From: SHVO01 sp050246995 | Lineage (GTDB): Bacteria; Pseudomonadota; Alphaproteobacteria; Rhodospirillales; Rhodospirillaceae | DNA length: 64,000 nucleotides | Reading direction: 5' to 3' | NCBI GenBank assembly: GCA_050246995.1 | Contig: JBFWVA010000002.1 | Span: 186,001 to 250,000 of the forward strand | Part shown: in pieces, positions 15,231-23,882 of the stretch | Layout: each line of letters begins with the position of its first letter | Numbering within the stretch: position 1 is the stretch's first letter | Made by a program: the position numbers and the translations under genes | The notes under the pieces: generated by a model | What the model was told of the DNA's origin: nothing | The model's database searches: none | The model's input: only the letters and a program-made list of their open reading frames with translations

Positions 15231-16235
15231 ATGCCCGCCCTCCCCAATGTCGTTGCCGCCATCGGCCACACGCCGCTCATAAGACTGCGCAAGGCGTCCG
15301 AGCTGACCGGATGCTCCATCCTCGCCAAAGCCGAGTTCGCCAACCCCGGCGGCTCGATCAAAGACCGCACCGCAAAATTCATTATCGAGGACGCCGAAGC
15401 CAAGGGGCTCTTAAAGCCAGGCGGCGTCATCGTCGAAGGGACCGCCGGCAATACGGGGATCGGACTGACGATCGTCGGGAATGCCAAGGGCTACCGAACC
15501 GTGATCGTGCTGCCGGAGACCCAGAGCCAGGAGAAAAAGGATGCTTTGAGATTGTTGGGCGCGGACCTGCGCCAGGTGAAGGCCGTGCCCGCCGCCGATC
15601 CAAATCACTATGTGAAGTTCTCGAAGCGCCTCGCCGAGCAACTGGCGCAAACCGAAGCGAACGGCGCAATCTGGGCGAACCAGTTTGACAATGTCGCCAA
15701 CCGCGACGGACACACGCGCGAAACCGCCGCCGAGGTCTGGAACGATCTTGATGGCCGCATCGACGGCTTCGTCTCGGTGGTCGGGACAGGCGGAACATTG
15801 GCCGGCGTCGGCACTGGCCTTAAAGCGCGCGACAAAAACATCGTCGTTGCCCTCGCCGATCCGATGGGCGCCGCTCTCTACAACTACTATGCCCATGGCC
15901 AACTGAAGGCCGAGGGCAGCTCGATCACGGAAGGCATCGGCCAAGGACGAATCACGGCCAATCTCGAAGGCTTCACGGTCGACGATCAATTTCAGATCCC
16001 CGACACCGAAGCTTTGCCCCTCGTCTACGATCTCGTGAAAGAAGAAGGCATTAGCGTCGGCAGTTCGACCGGCGTCAATATCGCGGGCGCCATCCGTTTG
16101 GCGAGAAAGCTGGGGCCGGGAAAAACGATCGTGACGTTCCTGACGGACTCGGGCTCTCGCTACCAAAGCAAGCTGTACAATCCCGAATTCCTGCGCGCCA
16201 AGAATCTGCCTGTACCGCCCTGGCTCGATCAGTAA
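15231..16235 (+). CDS. cysK: Cysteine synthase A (O-acetylserine sulfhydrylase)
   Basis: PLP enzyme of 334 residues making cysteine from O-acetylserine and sulfide. Seen: the opening IGHTPLIRLRK, PLP lysine K44 in NPGGSIKDRTA, the phosphate-binding loop EGTAGNTGIGL, and the late GSSTGVN segment. I start it at the ATG at 15231, which gives the normal distance to the IGxTPL motif; TTG at 15165 or ATG at 15192 would add 13-22 residues without family support. The cysD-cysNC sulfate activation genes are 19 kb away. The gene is followed 9 bases later by a GNAT gene. Confidence 0.92.
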   Translation: MPALPNVVAAIGHTPLIRLRKASELTGCSILAKAEFANPGGSIKDRTAKFIIEDAEAKGLLKPGGVIVEGTAGNTGIGLTIVGNAKGYRTVIVLPETQSQEKKDALRLLGADLRQVKAVPAADPNHYVKFSKRLAEQLAQTEANGAIWANQFDNVANRDGHTRETAAEVWNDLDGRIDGFVSVVGTGGTLAGVGTGLKARDKNIVVALADPMGAALYNYYAHGQLKAEGSSITEGIGQGRITANLEGFTVDDQFQIPDTEALPLVYDLVKEEGISVGSSTGVNIAGAIRLARKLGPGKTIVTFLTDSGSRYQSKLYNPEFLRAKNLPVPPWLDQ

Positions 16236-16244
16236 AATCGCCGC

Positions 16245-16685
16245 ATGGCGATTACGGTCGACTTCTTCCCCGTCACGGACCCGCGCATGGCCTTGGCGCG
16301 GCACATCCGTTACACAGTCTTTTGCGAAGAACAGCAGGTCCCCTTGGACCTGGAATGGGACGAGCATGAAGGCATTTGCGAGCATGTGCTGGCGGAAGCC
16401 GGCGGCGCTCCCTTAGGCGCCGCACGTGTTCGCCCCTACAAGCCGGGCATTTTCAAAGTCGAACGCGTCGCGGTTCTGGAAAATGCGCGAGGACAGGGTG
16501 TCGGCCTGATGATCATGGCCGAAATCATGCGCCGGCTTGCCGACCGTAAGGCGGCCGCTGTGGTGCTGAACGCCCAGGCCCAGGTCGAAGACTTCTACCT
16601 CAAGCTGGGATTTGTAAGCGAAGGCGAACATTTCATGGAAGCGGGCATCCCCCACGTGCATATGCGTTGGGAGCCCACTGGTTAA
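16245..16685 (+). CDS. GNAT family N-acetyltransferase (ElaA/YjcF-like)
   Basis: Small acyltransferase of 146 residues. Seen: the typical opening with IRYTVFCEEQQVP, the acetyl-CoA loop VLENARGQGVGLMIM (about 80-95), and the late LNAQAQVEDFYLKLGF. These match the YjcF/ElaA branch of GNAT enzymes. The acceptor is unknown. It starts 9 bases after the cysteine synthase stop and is likely in the same transcript. Confidence 0.9.
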   Translation: MAITVDFFPVTDPRMALARHIRYTVFCEEQQVPLDLEWDEHEGICEHVLAEAGGAPLGAARVRPYKPGIFKVERVAVLENARGQGVGLMIMAEIMRRLADRKAAAVVLNAQAQVEDFYLKLGFVSEGEHFMEAGIPHVHMRWEPTG

Positions 16686-16741
16686 TCCTACGGGCCAACC
16701 CCACTGGCTAAACCTCCCCGGGCCTGTGCTAGGCTGACGGC

Positions 16742-18370
16742 ATGCAGACGACCGCCTTTCCAAGGATGAGCGGCACACGGCGCTGGGCCCTGAAGCTTAG
16801 CGGGGCTGCTATGGCTTTTGGCGCATTGCCGGCCCTCGGCGCGGAAGGTCCCGTCGTCCTACGCCGCGGAAACGGCACCGAGCCCGATACGCTCGATCCG
16901 CATCTGTCCAGCGGCTCATGGGAAAACAATATTATCGGCGACATGTTCATCGGCCTGACGACCGATGACTCGCGCGCGCGGCCCGTACCGGCGTGCGCGG
17001 AAAGTTGGACAGCCAACGACGACGGCTTGGTTTGGACCTTTAAGCTGCGGCGTGGGCTCGTTTGGTCGGACGGCGTTGCCATCACAGCCCATGACTTCGT
17101 GTATAGCTGGCGCCGCATGCTGGATCCGCAAACGTCGGCCCGCTACGCCTTCATCCTCTACCCGATCAAAAATGCGCAGGACGCCAACGCCGGTAAAAAG
17201 CCGGTGGAGGAGATCGGCATCCGGGCGCTCGACGATCACACTTTGGAAATCACCCTGGCGCAGCCCGCACCCTTCTTGCCCGGACTGCTCAAGCACTACT
17301 CAACTTTCGCCGTGCCGCAGCATCTGGTCGCCAAACACGGCCGCGCCTGGGTACAAGCGGGAACGATGGTGTCCAACGGCGCCTACGTCCTGGCCGAGTA
17401 TGTGCCCAACGGCTACGTGAAGCTGGTCAAGAACCCGCGTTTTTATGACGCGGCCAATGTGAAGATCGACGAAGTTTACTTCTATCCGATCGACGACGAG
17501 CGCTCGGCGCTGACGCGCTTCCGCGCCGGCGAAATCGACATGAACATCACAACCAGCGGCTTCCCGAGCCAGCAGATTGCGTGGCTGAAGGAAAATATGC
17601 CCGGCCAGGCGAGGATTTCGCCGTACCTTTCCGTCAACTACGCTTTCATGAACCTGAAGCGGCCCCAATTCAACGACGTGCGCGTGCGGCGTGCGATGAG
17701 TTTGGCGATCGACCGCGAACTTCTCATGGCGAAGGTGCGACGTGACGGCGGAATCCCCGCTTACTCGTTCGTCCCGCCGGGGATCGACAACTACCTGCGG
17801 GGGCCAAGGCTCGATTTCGCCGATTGGCCGATGGAACGGCGCCGCGCGGAAGCCAGAGAACTCCTGGCCGCCGCAGGGTATGGGCCGGATAAACCGTTCT
17901 CCTTTGAGATGCAGTACCGGCTCTCCTACGATGCCCGCCGGATGTATGTGGCGCTGAGTACGCTGCTCAAGGAGGTTGGGATCGTCGCCCGACTGCTCGG
18001 CAATGAGCCAAAGGTTCACTACAATCGTGTACAGCAAGGCGACTTTGAGGTCGCTGAAGCGGGGTGGGTCGGCGACTATAACGATCCACAAACATTCCTA
18101 AGCTTGATCGAAACCTCGGCCGGGGTTTTCAATTACGCGCGCTATAGCAATGCCGAATACGACCGGCTCATGGCAGACGCGAAGGTCATGCTGGACTTGA
18201 AAGCCCGCGCAGAGGTGATGGCAAAGGCGGAGCAGATCGCGCTGAACGAATGCGGCGTGATCCCGATCAATTACTCCAGCACCAAGACCCTCGTCTCGCT
18301 CAAGGTCGAAGGGTACGAGGACAACCTCGAAAACCTCCACCGCACCCGGTTCCTGCGCCTCAAGGCCTAA
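16742..18370 (+). CDS. Oligopeptide ABC transporter substrate-binding protein (SBP family 5)
   Basis: Periplasmic binding protein of 542 residues resembling OppA/MppA. Seen: the family entry GTEPDTLDPHLSSG, the segment TFKLRRGLVWSDG followed by TAHDFVYSWRRMLDP, and ISPYLSVNYAFMNL. The N-terminus (TRRWALKLSGAAM) looks like a twin-arginine export signal. No permease or ATPase genes are adjacent, so it must use components encoded elsewhere or act as an orphan binding protein. Ligand specificity is not visible. Confidence 0.9.
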   Translation: MQTTAFPRMSGTRRWALKLSGAAMAFGALPALGAEGPVVLRRGNGTEPDTLDPHLSSGSWENNIIGDMFIGLTTDDSRARPVPACAESWTANDDGLVWTFKLRRGLVWSDGVAITAHDFVYSWRRMLDPQTSARYAFILYPIKNAQDANAGKKPVEEIGIRALDDHTLEITLAQPAPFLPGLLKHYSTFAVPQHLVAKHGRAWVQAGTMVSNGAYVLAEYVPNGYVKLVKNPRFYDAANVKIDEVYFYPIDDERSALTRFRAGEIDMNITTSGFPSQQIAWLKENMPGQARISPYLSVNYAFMNLKRPQFNDVRVRRAMSLAIDRELLMAKVRRDGGIPAYSFVPPGIDNYLRGPRLDFADWPMERRRAEARELLAAAGYGPDKPFSFEMQYRLSYDARRMYVALSTLLKEVGIVARLLGNEPKVHYNRVQQGDFEVAEAGWVGDYNDPQTFLSLIETSAGVFNYARYSNAEYDRLMADAKVMLDLKARAEVMAKAEQIALNECGVIPINYSSTKTLVSLKVEGYEDNLENLHRTRFLRLKA

Positions 18371-18376
18371 CAACGC

Positions 18377-19969
18377 ATGGCGTCTGAAACCGACGTTGTC
18401 ATCATCGGCGGCGGACATAACGGTCTTGTCTGCGCGTTCTATCTGGCGCGTGCGGGATTGAAGGTCTCCGTCCTCGAGCGTCAGCCCGTCGTCGGCGGCG
18501 CGGCGGTGACCGAGGAATTCTTCCCAGGCTTCCGGAATTCGGTCGCGAGTTACACCGTCTCGCTTTTAAATCCGCGCGTGATCAAGGATATGGATTTACA
18601 CGGCCACGGCCTGCGCATCGCCGAACGGCGCGCGTCCAACTTCCTGCCGATCAATGAGCGCGACTATCTAGTAACCGGAGAGGGCCGCACCAAAGCCGAA
18701 GTCGCGAAGTTCTCCGCCCGCGACGCAGCGCGCTTGGATGAATATGGAAAGCGCTTGGACGACGTTGTTGACGTTATCCGAAGCTTTCTTCTGCGCACGC
18801 CTCCCAATGTCGTGACCGGCGGCCTATTCGCCGCCCTCCCCCAGTTGTTCGAGGCCTACAAATCGGGCCGCGAGATCGCTAAAGCCGACATGACCGTGCG
18901 CCGCGATCTGCTCGCCCTGTTCTCGCAGTCCGCGGGCGATTGGCTTGACGGCTGGTTCGAGAGCGATCCGATCAAAGCGGTCTTCGGCTTCGACGCGGTG
19001 GTCGGCAACTACGCCAGCCCCTATACGCCCGGGTCCGCCTACGTGCTCCTGCACCACGTCTTCGGCGAGGTGAACGGAAAGAAGGGCGCCTGGGGCCATG
19101 CCGTCGGCGGCATGGGCGCGATCACGCAGGCCATGGCGAAAGCCTGCGCCGCGCGGGGTGTCACGATTCGCACAGACGCCGCGGTGAAAGAAGTACTGCT
19201 GGACCGCGGGGGCGCCACGGGTGTGCTCCTGGCCAACGGTGAGACGATCAAAGCCAAAGCCGTTGCTTCCAACCTCAATCCCAAGCTTCTGTTCGCGAAA
19301 CTTGTCGACCAGACAGTGCTGCCCGCCGACTTCGCTGAGCGTATCGCCCGCTATCGCTGCGGATCGGGCACCTTCCGCATGAACGTCGCGTTGACCGAGC
19401 TACCGCGCTTTACGTGCCTGCCGGAGGCCGGCGATCACATGACCGCGGGGATCATTCTTGCGCCGTCGCTCGCCTACATGGAGCGGGCCTATACGGACGC
19501 ACGCGAACATGGGTGGTCCAAGGCGCCCATCGTCGAAATGCTGATCCCGTCGACATTGGATGACTCGCTTGCGCCGAAGGGCGCGCATGTCGCAAGCCTG
19601 TTCTGTCAGCATGTCGCTCCGCAGCTTCCGGACGGGCGTTCGTGGGACACAGCGCGGGAAGAGGTGGCGGACCTCATGATCGAGACCGTGAACAGACATG
19701 CGCCGAACTTCAAAGCGTCGGTCTTAGGCCGACAGATTCTGAGCCCGCTCGATCTCGAACGCCGCTTCGGCCTGGTGGGTGGCGATATCTTCCACGGCGC
19801 GCTTTCGCTCGATCAGATGTTCTCGGCGCGGCCGGTCCTGGGACATGCCGACTACCGCGCGCCGATCGCCCGCCTTTACATGTGCGGCTCAGGAACCCAC
19901 CCCGGCGGCGGCGTCACCGGCGCGCCCGGTTACAACGCGGCGCGCGAGATTCTCGCGGATTTGAAATAG
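18377..19969 (+). CDS. FAD-dependent oxidoreductase, phytoene-desaturase-like (PYROXD2 group)
   Basis: Flavoprotein of 530 residues. Seen: a Rossmann FAD motif DVVIIGGGHNGLVCAFYLARAG at residues 6-27, the following ERQPVVGGAA, and a C-terminal FAD-contact segment LYMCGSGTHPGGGVTGAPG. The carotenoid-desaturase-type C-terminal glycine run and the overall length match the bacterial PYROXD2 group, whose substrate is unknown. There are no carotenoid genes nearby. It begins 6 bases after the binding-protein stop and ends before a strong bidirectional terminator. Confidence 0.9.
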   Translation: MASETDVVIIGGGHNGLVCAFYLARAGLKVSVLERQPVVGGAAVTEEFFPGFRNSVASYTVSLLNPRVIKDMDLHGHGLRIAERRASNFLPINERDYLVTGEGRTKAEVAKFSARDAARLDEYGKRLDDVVDVIRSFLLRTPPNVVTGGLFAALPQLFEAYKSGREIAKADMTVRRDLLALFSQSAGDWLDGWFESDPIKAVFGFDAVVGNYASPYTPGSAYVLLHHVFGEVNGKKGAWGHAVGGMGAITQAMAKACAARGVTIRTDAAVKEVLLDRGGATGVLLANGETIKAKAVASNLNPKLLFAKLVDQTVLPADFAERIARYRCGSGTFRMNVALTELPRFTCLPEAGDHMTAGIILAPSLAYMERAYTDAREHGWSKAPIVEMLIPSTLDDSLAPKGAHVASLFCQHVAPQLPDGRSWDTAREEVADLMIETVNRHAPNFKASVLGRQILSPLDLERRFGLVGGDIFHGALSLDQMFSARPVLGHADYRAPIARLYMCGSGTHPGGGVTGAPGYNAAREILADLK

Positions 19970-19980
19970 TTCAAAAACAA

Positions 19981-20004
19981 AACGGGCCCCTTTCGGGGCC
20001 CGTT
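19981..20004. terminator. Bidirectional intrinsic terminator
   Basis: Perfect 10-base stem (19981-19990 with 19995-20004) with a TTTC loop, between two convergent genes. On the minus strand it is followed by TTTTGTTTTTG, a strong terminator for the glucan synthase; the plus-strand tail CGTTCGTTCTT is weaker. Confidence 0.92.
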
Positions 20005-20026
20005 CGTTCTTATGTCTCCGCCGGGA

Positions 20027-22639
20027 TTAAGCGGCGAGGTCCATTTTCGAAGCCTGCAGGACCGGCGCGATATCGGTCTGCGGGAGCGGGCGGCGGAACT
20101 GAACCGTCGAACCCAGGGCCACGAGCACGGCGGCGGCGTAGGGGATGCCGAGCACCGCGAGGGCGCAGACCCAAACCACTTCCGCCGGATCGTCCAGGCG
20201 GCCGATGATGGAGGTCGAGACGATCGCAACGATGGTGGCCGCCAACATAAAGGTCTCGGTGCTGGCGATACGCAGCGCGCGGGCCCAACCGGCCATGTCC
20301 TTGCACTTCGGCGTTACCATGAACGGTTTGCCGGAGGTGAACAGACCCGCGAGCACGCCGCGGCCAACGGTGAAAGCCAGCGAGAGCCCGGTCACAGCCG
20401 CCGCGATGGCGCCCATGTAGCCGGTGCCGACTTTCGCGCGATGCAACCAGACGGTCTTGGCGGTTTTCACGGCGAACAGCGTGAGCGCGACGCTGGACAG
20501 AGCCGTCAGCGGCACGTCGAAGTGACGCGGCGCGATGGCCATAAGTGCGGTCCACACCAGCGACAGCACGCCGAACACCAGGGCAAACGCATCGGCGAAC
20601 CACGGCAACCAGCCCGCGACGAAGTGATAGCGCTGCGCCGGGGTGAGCGTGCTCTTACCGGTGAACAGCTGGGCGGCGTGACGCTTCATGATCTGCATGG
20701 CGCCGTAGACCCAGCGATAACGCTGGCCCTTATAGGCGTCATACGTGTCCGGCATCAGGCCGCGGCCCATGCTGGCGGGCGAATAGAGCGCGGTGTAGCC
20801 GGCTTCGAACAGACGAAGACCCAATTCGGTATCTTCGGTGATGCACCACTCCGCCCAACCACCGACGTGCTCCATCGCGCTGCGGCGAACGATGCACATG
20901 GTGCCGTGCTGGATGATGGCGTTGTGTTCGTTACGCTCCACCATGCCGACCTGGAAGAAGGTGGCGTATTCTTCGTAGCAGAACGTCTTGAACAGGCTTT
21001 CGTCGGCGTCGCGGTAATCCTGCGGCGATTGGACGACGGCCACCTTACGGTCGGCGAAGCCTGGCATCATTGCCTTCAGCCATTCCGGCGCGACCTGATA
21101 GTCGCTGTCGATGACGGCAACATATTCAGCAGCCGGGTCCGTCAGCTTCAGGGCGATATTGAGCGCGCCCGCCTTGAAACCCTTCACGCCATCGAAGTGA
21201 TAGAAGCGGAAGCGCTCGCCGAGGGTCTGCGCGTGAGCTTCCACCGGTTTCCACAGGCTGGAGTCCCGGGTGTTGTTGTCGAGGATGATGACCTCGAAGT
21301 TCGGATAGTCGAGGCGCGCGAGGGCATTGAGGGTCTGAACGACCATCTCCGGCGGCTCATTATGCGTCGGCAGATGGATCGACACGCGCGGCGTACCGAT
21401 GTAGCCGGCCGAGCCGATCCGCGGCTTGCGCTTTTCGCGGAACAAGCTGAGGGCCCATTCGGTGGTCTCGGTCACCAGCAAGAGGGCCGTGAACATGGCG
21501 GCCGGGATGATGATCGCCGCGCCCCAAAGCGCCGTCAGCTGGACATAGCGCAGCGAAGAGGCTTCGATGATGAACAGCGCGCCCGAGACCGTCAGGCTAA
21601 CGATGCCGGCAACCAGCGCATAGCCCTGCAGGCTCATGCTGGGCACCAACATCAGGACCATCAGGCCGATCAGGAAGGTCGCGATAGTAGCGGCGCCCGC
21701 GTACTGCGACCAATCCGGGAACGACGTCAGGTGGCCCGTGAAGTTGAACTTCGGCAGGCCTTCGGCATCGAACATGCCCCAGAACGCGCCGACGGCGCCT
21801 TCCGGACCGGCTTTCCACGGCTGATCGAACGCTTCGATCACGTAGTAATCGTAGTTCTTCGCGGTCGCGAGGGTGAGGAAATGACGCAGGAAGTAGGCTT
21901 CCATCGCGTTCGAGGGCACAGAGCCCTTCTTCACGCGGCCGTCAGACGGCCAGCCCGCTTCGCCGATCACGATCTTCTTGTTCGGGAATTTCTTGGCGAC
22001 CATGTCGAAACGCTTGGTGACATAGTCCATGCCGTCTTCGGACTTGATCCCTTCCCAGTACGGCAGGAGGTGGATCCCGACGAAGGCGCTTTCCTTGGCC
22101 AGTTCCGGATAATCAAGCCACACGCTCCACACTTCGGCGGTGCCGACTTCGACCTTCTTATTGGTGACGGCCTTGCGCACGCGCACGATGTAATCGGTGA
22201 CTTCCGCCGGCGTCAGTTCGCGGCGCATCACAACTTCGTTGCCGACGATCACGCGATCGACCACGCCCGGGTTGTCGTTGATGGCCCGGATGGCCTTCGT
22301 GACTTCGATTTCGTTGAGTTCCTTGTCGCCGCTGAGCCAGATACCCAGGGTGACCTTCAGGCCGTATTCCTTCGCGATGTACGGAACGGCGTCCTGTCCG
22401 CGGTCCACAGTATATGTACGGACGCGCTTGGTGACGCCGGAGAGCTGCTCCATGTCGCGGCGGATGATCGCCGGATCGATTCCGTTCTGAAGCTGCTCTT
22501 CAGTGTAGACGTGCGAAGGCGAATAGGAGACGCCCTTGAACTGGCCCCGCCAGTCCGGCGCATCGAGAGGTCTGTCGAGTGACGCCCAGAGGCTGGCCGA
22601 AGCCACGCACGCCACCAGGAGCGCAACAAGAATTCTCAT
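20027..22639 (-). CDS. ndvB: GH17-like / GT2 fusion, NdvB-type beta-glucan synthase
   Basis: Membrane enzyme of 870 residues predicted to make periplasmic beta-glucan. Order: signal or membrane segment (about 1-20); a GH17-like domain (about 30-310) with the acid in VGNEVVMRREL (about 133) and the nucleophile in IGEAGWPSDGR (about 226); several membrane segments; and a GT2 domain with HLPTHNEP, DSDYQV (about 511), TEDTELGLRLFEAG and QRYRW (about 639). More membrane helices follow. I start it at the ATG at 22639, after GGAAGG; a longer frame to 22780 lacks support. The same fusion defines Bradyrhizobium and Pseudomonas NdvB, which make beta-1,3/1,6 glucans. Confidence 0.9.
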   Translation of the reverse strand: MRILVALLVACVASASLWASLDRPLDAPDWRGQFKGVSYSPSHVYTEEQLQNGIDPAIIRRDMEQLSGVTKRVRTYTVDRGQDAVPYIAKEYGLKVTLGIWLSGDKELNEIEVTKAIRAINDNPGVVDRVIVGNEVVMRRELTPAEVTDYIVRVRKAVTNKKVEVGTAEVWSVWLDYPELAKESAFVGIHLLPYWEGIKSEDGMDYVTKRFDMVAKKFPNKKIVIGEAGWPSDGRVKKGSVPSNAMEAYFLRHFLTLATAKNYDYYVIEAFDQPWKAGPEGAVGAFWGMFDAEGLPKFNFTGHLTSFPDWSQYAGAATIATFLIGLMVLMLVPSMSLQGYALVAGIVSLTVSGALFIIEASSLRYVQLTALWGAAIIIPAAMFTALLLVTETTEWALSLFREKRKPRIGSAGYIGTPRVSIHLPTHNEPPEMVVQTLNALARLDYPNFEVIILDNNTRDSSLWKPVEAHAQTLGERFRFYHFDGVKGFKAGALNIALKLTDPAAEYVAVIDSDYQVAPEWLKAMMPGFADRKVAVVQSPQDYRDADESLFKTFCYEEYATFFQVGMVERNEHNAIIQHGTMCIVRRSAMEHVGGWAEWCITEDTELGLRLFEAGYTALYSPASMGRGLMPDTYDAYKGQRYRWVYGAMQIMKRHAAQLFTGKSTLTPAQRYHFVAGWLPWFADAFALVFGVLSLVWTALMAIAPRHFDVPLTALSSVALTLFAVKTAKTVWLHRAKVGTGYMGAIAAAVTGLSLAFTVGRGVLAGLFTSGKPFMVTPKCKDMAGWARALRIASTETFMLAATIVAIVSTSIIGRLDDPAEVVWVCALAVLGIPYAAAVLVALGSTVQFRRPLPQTDIAPVLQASKMDLAA

Positions 22640-23021
22640 TTGTGTACCAGCCTTCCCAACCCGTTTCTTTTTATAACCCCACGCCTCGGTCCCTTTCCGG
22701 GAGAGGCTCGGTAGGCACTCTTGATTTGAACGAGAAACATGGCGGGAAGATGGAGGCGCGCAGGCATAGCTCAGGCACAAAGCCTTACACGTACGTCATC
22801 CCAAATCAGAACGGAGCATGGACTTCGCCCGGCCCCCCAAGAGCCCTGCGCTTCCGGGCCGGGGTTATACCAGAGCGGGTAAGAACTGCAAGGGAGTCCG
22901 GGGTCCGCAAAACCACGTATATGGGTTAAAGTTTCGTAAAATCAGATACTTCCCAGACAGGCGTCCCGCGCATGTTAGAATTGCACCGAAGCGACCTCAC
23001 CTCTGTTTCTGTCACAAAAAA
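22640..23021. other. Divergent intergenic region, glucan synthase / rlmJ
   Basis: About 380 bases that should carry promoters in both directions. I see a T-rich segment near 22664-22674 and no long conserved structure, RNA gene or plausible small gene. An in-frame extension of rlmJ across it is not credible. Confidence 0.4.
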
Positions 23022-23882
23022 ATGCTGAGTTACCAGCACGCCTATCATGCGGGCGGCCCCGCCGACGTTCATAAGCACGCAGCATTATGCCTGCTGCTGG
23101 ATAGACTCGCGGAGAAGGAAAAGCCGTTCGCCGTGGTGGACCTTTATGCGGGTCACGGAGTGTATGATCTCGGCAGCACTGAAGCACAAAAGACACATGA
23201 ATTTTCCTCAGGGATTGCGCGTGTGTGGCCTTTGCGAAACAAGGCCCTGCCGCTCGCCGTCGAAAAGCTGCTGACGGCCCTCGCGCCGCTCAACCCCGGC
23301 GGCGCGCTTAAGACCTACCCGGGATCCCCCGCCCTGGCGCGCGCCGCGCTAAGAGAAGGCGACCGCCTGATCTTGAACGAGCTGCATCCGGCGGCGCAGA
23401 GCGACCTCAAGGCTTGGGCAAGGCGCGACTCGCGCATTTCCGTGCATATGCGGGACGGACTGGAAGCCTTGGTGGGTCTGCTGCCCCCACCGATTCGGCG
23501 GGGTCTGGTCGTGATCGACCCGAGTTACGAGGTCAAAAGCGAATATGCGGCTGTTCCTGATGCGCTCCGCAAAGCGATCCGTAAATGGAAGGAAGGCATC
23601 TATTTTGTCTGGTATCCGATTCTTGCGGACAACAGGCATGTCGAACTTGTGACCGGTCTGGGGAAGGACATCCCGGGCGCGATCCTATGCTGCGAACTGA
23701 TGTTCGCGCGGGGAAAGGTGGCGAAAGATGCGCCCGGCTTGCGCGGCACAGGCTTGATTGTCGTCAACCCGCCTTGGCAGTTCGACGGTGCGATGACCGA
23801 GGCCGGCGAGTGGATGGCGAAAACGATGACCGCCGGGGGACATCACACCACCCGTTGGCTTCAACGCGCGGCCGAGGCTTAA
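23022..23882 (+). CDS. rlmJ: 23S rRNA (adenine-2030-N6)-methyltransferase RlmJ
   Basis: SAM-dependent rRNA methyltransferase of 286 residues. It starts with the hallmark MLSYQHAYHAGGPADVHKH, so the ATG at 23022 is chosen although no ribosome site is obvious. It also carries VDLYAGHGVYDLGS and YPGSPALA. The catalytic motif reads DPSYE where the family usually has DPPYE, a substitution at a key position. A second motif NPPW occurs near the C-terminus. Its stop abuts that of hrpB on the other strand with no gap. Confidence 0.92.
   Translation: MLSYQHAYHAGGPADVHKHAALCLLLDRLAEKEKPFAVVDLYAGHGVYDLGSTEAQKTHEFSSGIARVWPLRNKALPLAVEKLLTALAPLNPGGALKTYPGSPALARAALREGDRLILNELHPAAQSDLKAWARRDSRISVHMRDGLEALVGLLPPPIRRGLVVIDPSYEVKSEYAAVPDALRKAIRKWKEGIYFVWYPILADNRHVELVTGLGKDIPGAILCCELMFARGKVAKDAPGLRGTGLIVVNPPWQFDGAMTEAGEWMAKTMTAGGHHTTRWLQRAAEA

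Noticed and set aside
15411..16385. 324-residue minus-strand frame across cysteine synthase
   Set aside because: Antisense shadow of a confident gene; low-complexity composition and no family motifs.
20012..22582. 856-residue open frame on the plus strand opposite the glucan synthase
   Set aside because: It is the shadow of the NdvB-like gene: it is antisense over its whole length, Arg/Asp/His-rich, and has no recognisable motif.
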